Positions 44,701-54,133 of a DNA stretch of 64,000 bases are shown in pieces. A program made the position numbers and the translations under genes. The first letter of the stretch is position 1. Every line of letters begins with the position of its first letter. The notes beneath the pieces are model-generated. The model did no database searches. It was given only the letters and a program-made list of their open reading frames with translations, and had not been told where the DNA came from. Origin of the DNA: Kalaharituber pfeilii (taxonomy: Eukaryota > Ascomycota > Pezizomycetes > Pezizales > Pezizaceae). The DNA lies in NCBI GenBank assembly GCA_015179045.1, contig WHUZ01000086.1, positions 62,001 through 126,000 of the forward strand, in the 5' to 3' direction.

Positions 44701-45526
44701 CTCAGCGTCAGAAACCTCACCCGCCTGTACTTGCCTACATAGTAAATCTTCCTCCGTGGCGGCCGGTAATTGTGAGGCCTCGGTGCCTGCGCGGGCGTCG
44801 AGCCCTTCGGAAAGCACTTCTTGCACGCCCCGATCGCAATGCTGTACTCCTCGAAGCGGGCGATCTCTTCCTTCTCCATTCTCTTGTACCTTTCGTACAG
44901 GTTCTGTAGCGATTCCTTGAACGGCGGCTTTTGCACGAGCGAGTTTTCCGTGTACGTGGGGGGGTGACAATGTGGTCATGATAGGCAGGGTTCGGCTGGT
45001 AGATGTGGTCGCCGGGTGCGGACGAGCTGGGAGGAGCGTAGCCATGGGGCTGCGGAGGCAGGCCTGGACGCGGATATTGCGGTGTAGTCTCCTGCGGGAG
45101 GAAATTCGGGGGTATCTGCGACGGCGGCGTCACTGGGAGCGGCTCTGGTGAATGATAGTGCAAACCTCCTGCTGGCGATTGTGAGTTTACGTGCGTGGAA
45201 GGGGGATACATACCTGCGCCCGCAGGCATCGGCATTCCGAAGCCCTGCGACGCGACTGGCGGCGCCGCATATGGCTGGCCAATCTGGCTCATATATCCCG
45301 GTACCGCCGGGACAGCTGTAGTCGCCATCGGCGCCGTAGAGGTGGGAGATAGATGGTACGAGCCATCCGCCGGAGCGGCATTATAACCAGTCGCGAACGA
45401 GCTATAGTATTCGTCTGCAAGGCCCCGTGATGCGCCTCCATTCTTCCTTCCGGCGCCATTCACCTGCGCTGGGCCGCCGTTCGTCGATGCCTTCGTCGAC
45501 GCCGGCGTCGGCGTCGGCGCAGACAT
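24546..45526 (-). CDS. lah: giant Leashin/involucrin-repeat-like protein, about 6,600 aa, 14-15 exons
   Basis: Leashin (LAH), annotated in aspergilli as 'involucrin repeat protein', tethers Woronin bodies to the cell cortex and septal pore in filamentous ascomycetes. Identification rests on size, on the layout (basic/Pro-rich N terminus, enormous charged repeat core, conserved coiled-coil C terminus), and on motifs such as [19 protein letters not shown] (about 34340) and ANLWRATTLTLLSQ-like [14 protein letters not shown] (about 25440). Exons read 45526-41990, 41906-41652, 41516-41133, 41010-35897, 35764-35570, 35514-31797, 31733-31281, 31205-30036, 29951-28480, 28405-28308, 28243-27530 and 27396-24546. 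The phases of all these junctions agree. The start is the ATG at 45526 ([12 protein letters not shown]). Unresolved frame breaks lie at 44958-44964, 34387-34440 and 26792-26795. Two donors are GTTGAT. The piece 26711-24546 could be annotated alone as a 721-residue protein, but in-frame similarity to a longer upstream segment ([11 protein letters not shown]) argues for one locus. Confidence 0.65.
26792..26795 (-). other. frame break at a 4-G run before the conserved C-terminal region
   Basis: The upstream frame reads [18 protein letters not shown] and then VSAARV-stop (26771-26773). Adding one C to the coding-strand C4 run restores [17 protein letters not shown] and the whole downstream 721-codon frame. 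No convincing intron spans the site (best candidates are 49-62 nt with weak donors and wrong phase or weak acceptor). Confidence 0.65.
31797..36780 (-). other. acidic and Ser/Pro-rich disordered middle of the giant protein
   Basis: Follows the helix core. A Gln-rich stretch ([15 protein letters not shown]) leads to a short conserved-looking part, [18 protein letters not shown]. Long Glu/Val/Thr-rich acidic segments follow, and then [19 protein letters not shown] with Ser-rich phosphorylatable sequence. Within 32,760-32,860 lies [20 protein letters not shown] followed by [10 protein letters not shown], and at about 32,350 [11 protein letters not shown]. These compact motifs are candidates for conserved interaction sites. 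In Aspergillus oryzae the non-conserved middle of Leashin is reported to set Woronin body position. Confidence 0.5.
34387..34440 (-). other. unresolved frame change between two long coding stretches
   Basis: One frame ends [18 protein letters not shown] with a stop at 34387. The next open frame starts right after a stop near 34440 ([18 protein letters not shown]). A 52 nt intron with donor GTGCGA and acceptor GGTAG, phase 0, would join them but lacks a good branch site. A 1-2 nt indel is the alternative. Confidence 0.6.
37370..37430 (-). repeat. 15 bp tandem repeat (IEAER)
   Basis: Four copies of a GCTTCTATACGTTCG-like 15-mer encode [20 protein letters not shown] on the minus strand. The period is five residues, unlike the 6-, 38- and 56-residue periods nearby. 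Confidence 0.85.
38072..38136 (-). repeat. 18 bp perfect tandem repeat (EERRLA)
   Basis: GAGTCTACGTTCCTCTGC is repeated three times without change, encoding consecutive EERRLA hexapeptides. It is the finest-scale and youngest slippage product in the core. Confidence 0.9.
38546..39049 (-). repeat. 168 bp (56-codon) tandem units inside the helix core
   Basis: The plus-strand word TCTGCAATRCGTGCTTCTTC starts at about 38712, 38880 and 39048, spaced exactly 168 nt. The unit 38714-38881 and the next, 38882-39049, differ at only a few bases. A third unit to the left (from 38546) is more diverged. This indicates recent unequal exchange or slippage in frame. Confidence 0.9.
41990..44957 (-). other. 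basic/Ser-rich N-terminal half of the giant protein
   Basis: Opens with a compact conserved-looking block: [20 protein letters not shown], then [20 protein letters not shown] with two cysteines, then [18 protein letters not shown]. Low-complexity Ser/Arg/Lys segments follow. One of these has two SGLVYG repeats among related [SD]xL[VA][YF]G motifs ([31 protein letters not shown]), about 70-130 residues apart. It ends in a charged helix ([19 protein letters not shown]). The repeated SGLVYG-type motifs look like short linear binding sites; their partner is unknown. Confidence 0.6.
44958..44964 (-). other. frame break at a 7-G run near the N terminus
   Basis: Upstream frame reads DHIVTPP then RTRKTRS. 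The downstream long frame needs [20 protein letters not shown]. The two join perfectly if the C-run on the coding strand had eight rather than seven C. No GT...AG pair of usable length lies here. Either a homopolymer sequencing error or a true inactivating frameshift. Confidence 0.8.
44965..45526 (-). other. N-terminal low-complexity segment of the giant protein
   Basis: About 187 residues, rich in Pro, Gly, Ala, Ser and Tyr ([37 protein letters not shown]). Disordered, no membrane helix. In Leashins the N terminus binds the Woronin sorting complex; that this segment does so is inference. It ends at the 7-G frame break. Confidence 0.5.
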
Positions 45527-46190
45527 GCTGTGCTAGGTTACGAAACGCAAAGGAGTAGATGATCTGCCCGCCAAACACCGTAGAAAATAAAAATTAAAAA
45601 AAAAAAAATTATGCAAAACAACTGCCGTCGCAAAGCCGGCCGTCGCGGGTATAGTGTCGCAAGAAAGATAGAGTCAATCGCTGCAAGAAGTCTCAGCGAA
45701 CGCTCAAGCAAATGTTCATAACAGGAGTCCCCGAGCACAAGTCGCAAGTAACAATGTGTTGCCCGCGAAGGGGGGGTTACGGGATTAGAGCTTCTTATTT
45801 GCGTACAATGACGAGATGAGGGCTACTCGCAGCACTCTTAGTGTCGGAGACGCAGTGAGGATGGTCGTGCGCTCGAGGGGGTGTGTGTGGGGCGGGTTGT
45901 GGTGGGGGGGGTGGTTGGTGTGGCAGATGCGAATATCGCGTTAACGTTTCCGTTCGTCGTTGTCTACCTGCGTTCCAAAAATAATTCTGAAGCAACCAGC
46001 GGCAAACGACAAGGTGACCAGCGAGCAACGAAAACAAAAACAAAATACCACAGCTGGAACGCGACAAGAAGCGTCGATAGAAAGAAAGTTCGTTTTTGCG
46101 TGGGGAGTCGTATCGCAGCGAAAATGTTTGGTATAGGTAAGGCGGGCCGCTCGCTTGTTCGCGCGGCGGAGAAAAGCAAAAGGTAAACGA
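45527..46190 (-). promoter_or_regulatory. presumed promoter and 5' UTR of the giant gene
   Basis: Contains an A11-type tract near 45600, a G/T-rich patch at 45878-45922 (GGGGTGTGTGTGGGGCGGG) and no long frame. On the opposite strand ATGTTTGGTATAG followed by GTAAGG at 46123-46142 resembles a tiny first coding exon with a donor site. No downstream exon could be found, so I do not call a gene there. Confidence 0.35.
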
Positions 46191-49100
46191 TATGGATGGC
46201 CTAAGAAGTCCAGATCTGACAGGTTGGATTGTGGGGGGGGGTGCACAAGAACCCGCTTCGGATCAGTTCCGAAAATGCAAAAGAAAAAAAAAGAAAAAAT
46301 TGGCAAGTAGAAGAAGGGGGTTGCTTTTCCCAATTTCCCGTTGGCCTTGCTTCCGCCAGAGTTGGCTTAGGTAGGGAGGAATTTAGAGGAAAAGAACTTT
46401 GCAAAAAGTTGGAGGATCAGTGGTGGACGCCTGGGGCGAGATAATTGCTCAAGTGCCCTAGAAGCTACAGAGTCCCACTCCCAGTCTGCAATTGTGTGGC
46501 GATATTATTATGCACAACATCCAGCCTGGCTGCAGCTTCAGTGTGTTCAGCTAGAACAACAAATCCAAGGATTGGGATTGTCGCAAGGCCCTCGAATCCG
46601 AACACGCGATACAGCAACGCCGTCAGGCCTCCGCGAACTTACTTGTACATATTTGGGTGCATAGGAACATGGGTTGGCCCCCAGCTGAACGAGGGAACCT
46701 CGCTCCTTTTCTTGTGATTAGTTCCCGCCCCATCTCAAAGGTATGGATCAGAGCCGGGGCTGGCGTGGCTACCATATCCCCCCACATCCGATTGGCAAGG
46801 ATTTTCCAGGAGATCACTGCCCGATATGACAATTTTGCGGCCCTGCACTTGCAAGTGTCGAGTTTACAGGGTTGGTACTCGGGGCTGGAACCAATGGTCG
46901 TGTTTTCCTGAAGGGAAACGCCCCACAAGTCGCAATCTCGTAGAATGAACTCATCAATTTGGAGGTCCCCAATTGACGTATCAATTAGAATTTATGATAT
47001 GACGGTGACCGCACTAAGCACATAAGCCAGCATATATCGCAATTATCATCTCGCAGCTATCTTTTCCTCGCCTGTGCTTACCAATACTATCAAATATCGC
47101 ACCCCGAATTCTGCGAGAAGTTTATCTGGACTCTGATCGGGAAGGGTTTCTGTGGATAATACCACCCACCATATGAGGCTCAAACCTGAACGTCCCCTGA
47201 CAAAACTCCTAGGTCAGCTTTGCATCTTGCGGCTCTTGTCAGCGTTTAGCACTAAGCAAGGGTGTTGTCGAGGAGGAAAGTGGACTAGAGGGAAGAAGGA
47301 GTAAATCACTGGAATTGAACGAGGTCTATGGATCTGACTTTCTTCAACCTTGTAACGATGATTCTTGTATTGTGTGCTGCTACAGGGAAGGCCTCCTCCC
47401 CGACCCTCTTGATATACCCGTAATTCTCAAGTGCCCACTTCCTCTTTTGGTAGTCTCCCGGTTCTTCAACCCGCCGAACCTTTACCAGGGCACGTGCAAT
47501 GCCAAGGCCCTCTCCAGGTTTGCGACAGTGTCTGCTGTTCAACTCACTGATGATATGTGGTAGCATTCAGCATGTAAAAGATATCAAGCCATGCAAAGAA
47601 AGCGAATTCATATTATCTTCATTGTAGGATCGTGAGCCCGGCCACCAAACAAGTACACGTACCTATACTCTATCATGCGACTGTTCGTCGGCGTCAGACT
47701 ACCTTGCCATCCTATTGCTGTGCCTTATTTCCAACTGCTTTTAGCCCAGAACAACTTTGTGGCGTCCACAATGATAACATAATTCATCCCAGCATCGATG
47801 TTTCAAGCTAGTCTCGTAATCAGTGCGCAAGCCTCCAGTCTCGAACCAGCCTACCTCAATCCAACTTACCTAAGCTTCAACATATATTTCAAGCAATTTA
47901 TGAAGCTCCATCGCCATCGATATCTCGATGACGTCAGCAGTCTTTTATGTTCGCTGCACAGAACATACAAGAAGCTCACTTAGCGCCGCTCGGCAAGCGA
48001 TCGTGGTTCTGGTCTGTGCTATCATATGTCTGTTAGCATAAAATATGATAAAGCCCTCCTCAGTGCTGACTTCCGTGGCTCCCGCTATCCAATCATTGAA
48101 ATTTTCTGCAGCCACGGCAAAATACATTTCCATGAATCACCGCACTTAAGCCGCTAACTCCGCACATGCCAACGAATCACCCTAAGATATCAGCACGTGC
48201 GCACTAAAAAAAAAAAAAAAAAGGCTACCGCTTAGTAGCTGACTAAGCTGCTCCACACTACTGATTGGAGACCCCGCGGAATGCAAGAGAATCATTACCT
48301 TTAGCTGCGAAGGTTTGCTGCGCTGCATGCATGGAGTCTGTTCTCATGATCACCTTTCACAAACGGTATAACATTCCCCTTGTGCATCAGTATCCTAGTA
48401 TTTTGTACCTAGTATTGATGTTCAAAAACCATGAAAATATGTAATTTTGGTTTCAATTCACCTTTTCTAGCCTACCAAAAGCTGCTAATATTGCCTGATT
48501 CGGCAAACTGCAACGGCTGGCCGTAGTTTGCCAAGAGCTGAAGCTATGCGATTAGTAGGCCTCCATTCTCCTCATCTTTTCTGCTGTCATCTTGCAGCAC
48601 AAACGAACCAATCAACCATAGCGGAATCCGGGTCAAAAAAACTCTATCCACAATGGAAGTCCACCACATCATCATCATCTCCTTCTGTCTCACAAATATT
48701 TTTTCCTATGATCAGAACAAAAGCCTGAGCTCCTTCGGATAACTGCTATGTTCCATTGCGCGGCACATTCAGAATCATGTTTCACGGATAGCTCAAGCGT
48801 ATATTGTTGAGAGTACGGTTCCCAGGGAAATGGCGATCCACGAGATTTGAGTGCTAGTAATAGCTTTAGCCTGTTCTCGTACCCAGCCTAAAGAGAGTCT
48901 GGGCACGAGAACAGCTTTAGCCATTTCTCTGTCCATTTTTGCATACCTTTTCCAGCTCGCCTCTTACCAGATTTTAAGCGCACTGACTTGTATCTTAAGA
49001 ACTGAGATGTATCTCGATCCGCAAGATCCTTCGTGTACCCTATTCGAACAAAACCGAGAATGGAAGGGTTGACAAGATGAAAAAAGGAGAACCAGATCAT

Positions 49101-50193
49101 TTCAGGAAACACTTCTCCCCTTTCCGTCCTCCTTTTAACCCCTACCTGACTATCAAATTGGGGCAATGCATCATAACCCACTTTCGTACAAGTATGCAAG
49201 CAGCCTAGTAGTAAAGTACTTGTCCTTGTAAAAACATCGGCTTCATAGAGTACATCAAGACCTGCCTCCGCTTCACATCATCGTGCTGTGGCCACTTTGT
49301 ATTTTTCCTGACAACCGGCCCCGTCTAATGATGCTTGCAATTGTCATATTGGGGTACTGAACTCGAAGCATCCTGATAGGTATCATACATGCCACATCCA
49401 ATTTCAGTGGGGTCATGGATGTTGAATACTCCAACAGTCCGGAGTGGTGCCTCGAATTCAGTGAAGATTTCGTGCGGCTCTAGACACGTTGTGTGTGGAA
49501 TGTAGCTTCATGCCTGTTGCAGAAGATACAGTAGAATAAATGCGCATGATTTATCCCTGAGTACATAAATCTCTCCTCCCCACATAGCATCGCCTGCAAA
49601 TAAGGCATACACACGGAACTAGCAATAGAAACTGGGTATTTCACTCCCACTAACCCCCATACAAGTATCCTTTCACACCAACTTCATACTATCCTTGTTT
49701 TTATTTTCTGCACGGGACGATTGTGCTTCGGCTAGTTACGGGCGGTTTGAATCGAGAAGCCACTGTACATGTATGTAATTTCGAGTTTGTCATAGACTCC
49801 AAGTCCAGCTCGATTTCCCGGTGGTGGACCCTTTGGTATGCATTACCCTGAACCCAGCGCAACAATTCAGAGTATTTCTCGTTTGCGACACAAGACAACT
49901 GAATACAACAAAACGCAAGAAAAGAACCATGCATAATGTAGAATACTGTTCTTGCAGTCTACATAGACCGTCCCCTCCGACTCGTCGATAACGATTCATT
50001 CCCAGTATCCCTTCAGTATATACTACTATTATACCCGTTGAACTGCATCACCATTTCCGCTCCATCAGGAGGCCAAAGGTCTAAAGATAAAGCTTATGGC
50101 GCATTACCACATCCATGCATACATGGTAGAGCCTTCGCAGCCTTGTGTACTTGCCATAGTAACCATAATCACTGCAATCAAGGTTTAACCAAC
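46191..50193. other. gene-poor stretch, no supported gene
   Basis: Frames are at most about 103 codons. A minus-strand frame at 47566-47306 (RKWALENYGYIKRVGEEAF) looks protein-like but is isolated and unrecognised. An A17 tract lies at 48206-48222. At 48865-48921 there is an inverted pair, TGTTCTCGTACCCAG and CTGGGCACGAGAACA, separated by 12 nt. Confidence 0.45.
48865..48921. repeat. head-to-head inverted pair of a CTGGGCACGAGAACA end sequence
   Basis: GCTTTAGCCTGTTCTCGTACCCAG and its inverse, CTGGGCACGAGAACAGCTTTAGC, flank a 12 nt centre. The CTGGGCACGAGAA word recurs at 60628 and, inverted as TCTCGTGCCCAG, at 61107-61118. This suggests the ends of a dispersed inverted-repeat element. Confidence 0.6.
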
Positions 50194-50475
50194 CTAACCT
50201 GATACACAGTAGGGGGTATTCAAACCACGGCGCATTATCAGATTTCGTGGGCACTCATACCTTCCAGTAAATACGTGTTTGAAGCCGGCATTGCTGCGAA
50301 GGTAATCAAAGAATACCAAGTTTCCATAGAATAGAGTGAGAAATACGGGCCGTATATACGCCCTTCCAGCTATGTTTGCATCACCCTCGAGATCAGGCCT
50401 ACTACCTCCCCAGCCACCTATACCATCAGTTCCACTCTTCCTGACCTGCAACCTGCAACTCGCACAATACCACAA
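50194..50475 (-). pseudogene. RTA1-like membrane protein relic, copy A
   Basis: The minus-strand piece FFDYLRSNAGFKHVFTG, followed by a GTATGAGT donor-like word and then SDNAPWFEYPLL in another frame, parallels copy B. RTA1 family proteins (fungal seven-helix lipid-translocation/resistance proteins) have RSxFRxxEx...G and then HExxFYxFDTLxM at this point. It is short, frame-broken and tentative. Confidence 0.25.
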
Positions 50476-50639
50476 ATTAGCATGAAAAGCAGGGTTTTTA
50501 GAATGGTAGATTGATAAATATGAATCGCGATGTGGAATATCAGCGAGCTATCGGATGCGAAAGTACTGCAGGATGATTGATGCCATGAAATACAAGATTC
50601 ATGAGAGGGATAAACTCGAGGAGACGCAGGCTTGGCGTA

Positions 50640-50960
50640 TTGAAGGCCCCAAACTTACGCAAGTAGCAGATGCGAAAGAGTTCGAAGGATGTAAAAAATG
50701 TGGAATATACGAAACGTGGAGAACAGTATAGTATCTGGACGAGCGGAACTTGTTGGTAATCTCCTGCGGATGAAGTGCGAAATACAATACGACCAAAATA
50801 TACAGGAGGGTATTCAAACCCACACTCGTTATCAGCCATCAGATCTGTCATATCAAAGAATGGGCGCATCTCCAAGGAATAGATTCATCCAGCAGTAGTA
50901 CTCACCGACGATGGCAAACATGAACCCCAAGATGCAAATTGATCGCCTTAATATGCTACT
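50640..50960 (-). pseudogene. RTA1-like membrane protein relic, copy B
   Basis: Minus strand. An exon ending FTSSILRRSICILGFMFAIVG is followed by a canonical 61 nt intron (50905-50845, GTGAGT...GACAG). The next exon starts DLMADNECGFEY and after a 1 nt frame slip continues TLLYILVVLYFALHPQEI. The order and spacing match the RTA1 segment 'ISSLLILIRSIFRVIEF..G..G.L...E.FFYVFDTLLMLLVLVLFNVFHPG'. The frame slip and missing N-terminal helices mark it as a relic. Assignment is by motif memory only. Confidence 0.35.
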
Positions 50961-51410
50961 AGTAAATCCCCGGTTTAGGTCAAGAGAGCCCCGATGAGGG
51001 ATACAGTATCTGGTGCAGCTACTCGAGTTTTATGTGATTGCACACTCTAACCCGTTGGCTACTAGGGGTGCTTGTCTTAATAGTATAAAAAGCAGCTAGC
51101 TTAATGAGGATCAGGAACTAGTGATAGAAAATAACAATTTCAAGTTTTTACTTGCCACTATGAACAGAACTCTGTGGCAGCTACCTGACACATGACATTT
51201 GACACGGTGATGTAGTTACTACCGTAGTAGCGGATACTTGATACTATGAGAAGTCTGTGGCTGCTGAAAGGCGCTAGCACTCTATACTATGGCCGAAGCA
51301 TGTAATTTACTTGACACCTGTCATTTGGTCCCCGTCTTGGGGTGCATGCTGTTGTTACCCTGATCACTGTAATATATTTCATCCAAGCGACACGCGGTAT
51401 CACTTACACG

Positions 51411-51470
51411 GTACTCACCGAGGATGGCAAACAATAACCTTGGGGTGAAACTACCACCGATTCCAGCTCA
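51411..51470 (-). pseudogene. possible third copy of the RTA1-like exon end
   Basis: The minus strand reads AGIGGSFTPRLLFAILG directly before GTGAGTACC. It resembles the end of the copy B exon (MFAIVG before GTGAGTAC) in both protein and donor context. Too short to stand alone. Confidence 0.2.
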
Positions 51471-53940
51471 AGTTGGAAATGTTCCCATTGGGGGTTCAGT
51501 ATGCTGTGAGCTTGAGTACATATGAATAAAATTAGAGATCACCACGATATCTCAATTCATGGATTGTTATCTGTGAACCCCCAACACTATCCCGCCTCGG
51601 TAACTAACTCACCTCCGCACTCCATATCTCAATGCATGTGATACAGTCAATATCTCAATGAACTGGATCGATTACAGACATCCAGCTCCCCATTGCACAA
51701 CGTCGGAGCCACGAACACTATATACTCGAGTGATATAAAATCACCGGTACGATTCGACTAGTGAAGCGGGGTAATGTACAAGTACGTAGGTCTTACTGAC
51801 ACAAGTAGCGGATACCTATCCAGATATCGGGTATTCTTCTGTAGTAATGTGCATAGCATCCCCATTGAATAAGGTTCTTCACTATTCTTCAGGTTTCGGT
51901 ATATACATGTTTGTATATATACGTACTCGCATGAGTACCTTGACCTCATACGTTACTTGAATGGACACATCTCCCTCAACTCAAGTATATAAACCCAGAT
52001 TTGCTTACATCTCATATTGTGGGACGTCACCTCTGCCACTACGAAACTCTGAATAGGGAAATATCAAGTTTGCTCTTAAATGGTCTGATCTGTGCCACAT
52101 TGCTGAATGGGCGATTCGAGCCATTTGACAATGTTACTGGGTAGGTCGGCCCATTGGCCAATCGTATCCATTGATGCATCGGTCATAACTGGGCATTACT
52201 GAAGGGAAACTCGAAGAACCCGAGGGAAAATCAATCCCAGTACTGCGGGGTATGATATAACAGCGTACTAGCAATTATAAGTTCACGTACAGTAGTAGCA
52301 TGAGGCCTTTTCATGTATATGGTTACCTGACGAAAATACTGGAACCTCGAAATGCAAAATCTCGAGCTAACAGTAGGTGGGACCTTTTAGGATGTATACT
52401 GACGGGGAGAGGCTGGAGAAATATCTATATGGGGGTATAGTAAGTGTATGTTGGTATTCGTTATATACATAAAGGTAGACATGATATCAAACTGAGTGCT
52501 AAGGTATAGTTGTGGGTATGTACAAAAAACGTGCAACTTGATATAGCTTGAAATTTTTGATAACAAAGCGCCCGACGTATAGTACTGGTACAAGTGTCCT
52601 GGTAGTCTGGTTTCTCGATCGATCCGTGAGTTGAGTAGATAGACTCCGTGCCGCTTGAGGGTGAAACGTAATGCACAGCACTTCATCGAGATCAAGGATG
52701 CAAGCAATCGAAGCAAAGCAAAGCAAAGCACAGCAATTGCAGATTAAACGAACGTGATACCCAAGAAAACCCAGAAACAACATAGGTATAGATAGCATGT
52801 ACTGCGTAATCGACAAGCATTGATGCGTAAACACATAGAAAACATGTGCCTCCATACACCCCTACTTCTAGATAATTTCAATATATACATAATCTTAAAG
52901 TTTTACAAATTTATAAAATTTATATACACGACCAATGTTCCCCTCTCTCCTCCCGATCTCGTGACCAATGCATTGCGATATTCTTCTGTGAAAGCTCCCC
53001 ACCCTGCTATCACCTCGAAACACCGCATCCAGTGCCCCCACCCACAGGGAAGGCGCACCAGCCGACCAACCAATGATCAACCAGTACCTCCCGGTCCCTT
53101 CCTTCCTACCCTCACACAGCTCCCACTTCACCCACTTCCGCCAGTTTGTCATCCACACACATCCACTCGTCGCGATCGTATGGTAAGGGTATTTGCATGC
53201 ATCGTCATCCCAGCACAGGCCGGCAGACCGCAGGATATGCAGTCACCAACCAGGCAAGCATCCTCAGGACCAGATACCTACCTTCGGTAAACCGTAATGC
53301 GGGGCAACACAGGGCAAAGGCACGCGAGCGAAGGCAACGGCAAAGGCAAACATCATATGTATCAACTCGACTCGACTTCTCCCCACACACTCACAACGAG
53401 GTATCATGGCGGTTTGGGCCAAGAACACACACACAACACACACTTCCACCATTGTTATAAAAACGACAGCCTTTTATTGCATTTTTGCAAACTCGTTTTT
53501 GTTAACATATTCCAAAAAATATATCAATAAGCAAAAGAAGATATAAAGCAACGCAAACGCAGACAAAGAGCACAAAACACAAGAAAGGAAACAACAAAAA
53601 CGAGAACAAGAACGCCATGAACCAAACAAAACAATGAAAGAGGGCGAGCAAGAGAACGAGAACAAACGAAAGAAGGGGAAACTCTGCACCCACCGACCGG
53701 CCACGCCCCATATCCCGCCATCAAAAATAGTTGCGATCACACACCCAACACGCCATTCCATCTCGCTCTTCAGCTGGGGAAGAGCCTACATACTCTCAAA
53801 CCACAGATCACAACAGATCCACAACCGAAGATAAAAACATAACGCACCAGGACAATAATTAAGCAATGCAGACCACCGACCACACCACCACCCGCACCCC
53901 GCCACCCACCAGCACCACCCGCAGCCCACAATGGGGCCGG
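51471..53940. other. gene-poor stretch, no supported gene
   Basis: Frames up to about 156 codons (52820-53290) are compositionally ordinary noncoding reading. AAAGC is repeated several times near 52716. Nothing recognised. Confidence 0.45.
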
Positions 53941-53982
53941 GGGGGCGACCGGGAGAATGTTTTGAGGTGCTTGTAGGGTTGG

Positions 53983-54031
53983 GGGTGGGGACGGGGGGGA
54001 GGGGAGGGGAGGGGAGGGGAGGGAGGGGACC
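53983..54031 (+). repeat. G-rich (GGGGA)n tract, potential G-quadruplex
   Basis: GGGGTGGGGACGGGGGGGAG is followed by five GGGGA-type units. There are more than four runs of four or more G within 50 nt, enough for an intramolecular quadruplex on the plus strand. About 60 nt downstream lies a T10/A11 inverted pair (about 54092-54133). Confidence 0.8.
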
Positions 54032-54133
54032 ACCGCGCCCGGGGGCGCACGCCAAACGCACAGTCGAGTTAAAGCTATTTTATAGCTTTTCAGTTTTTTC
54101 AACTTTTTTTTTAAGAAAAAAAAAAGAAAAAGA

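Noticed and set aside
46123..46142. ATGTTTGGTATAG followed by GTAAGG as a first exon of a divergent gene
   Set aside because: No downstream exon or long frame on the plus strand could be joined to it.
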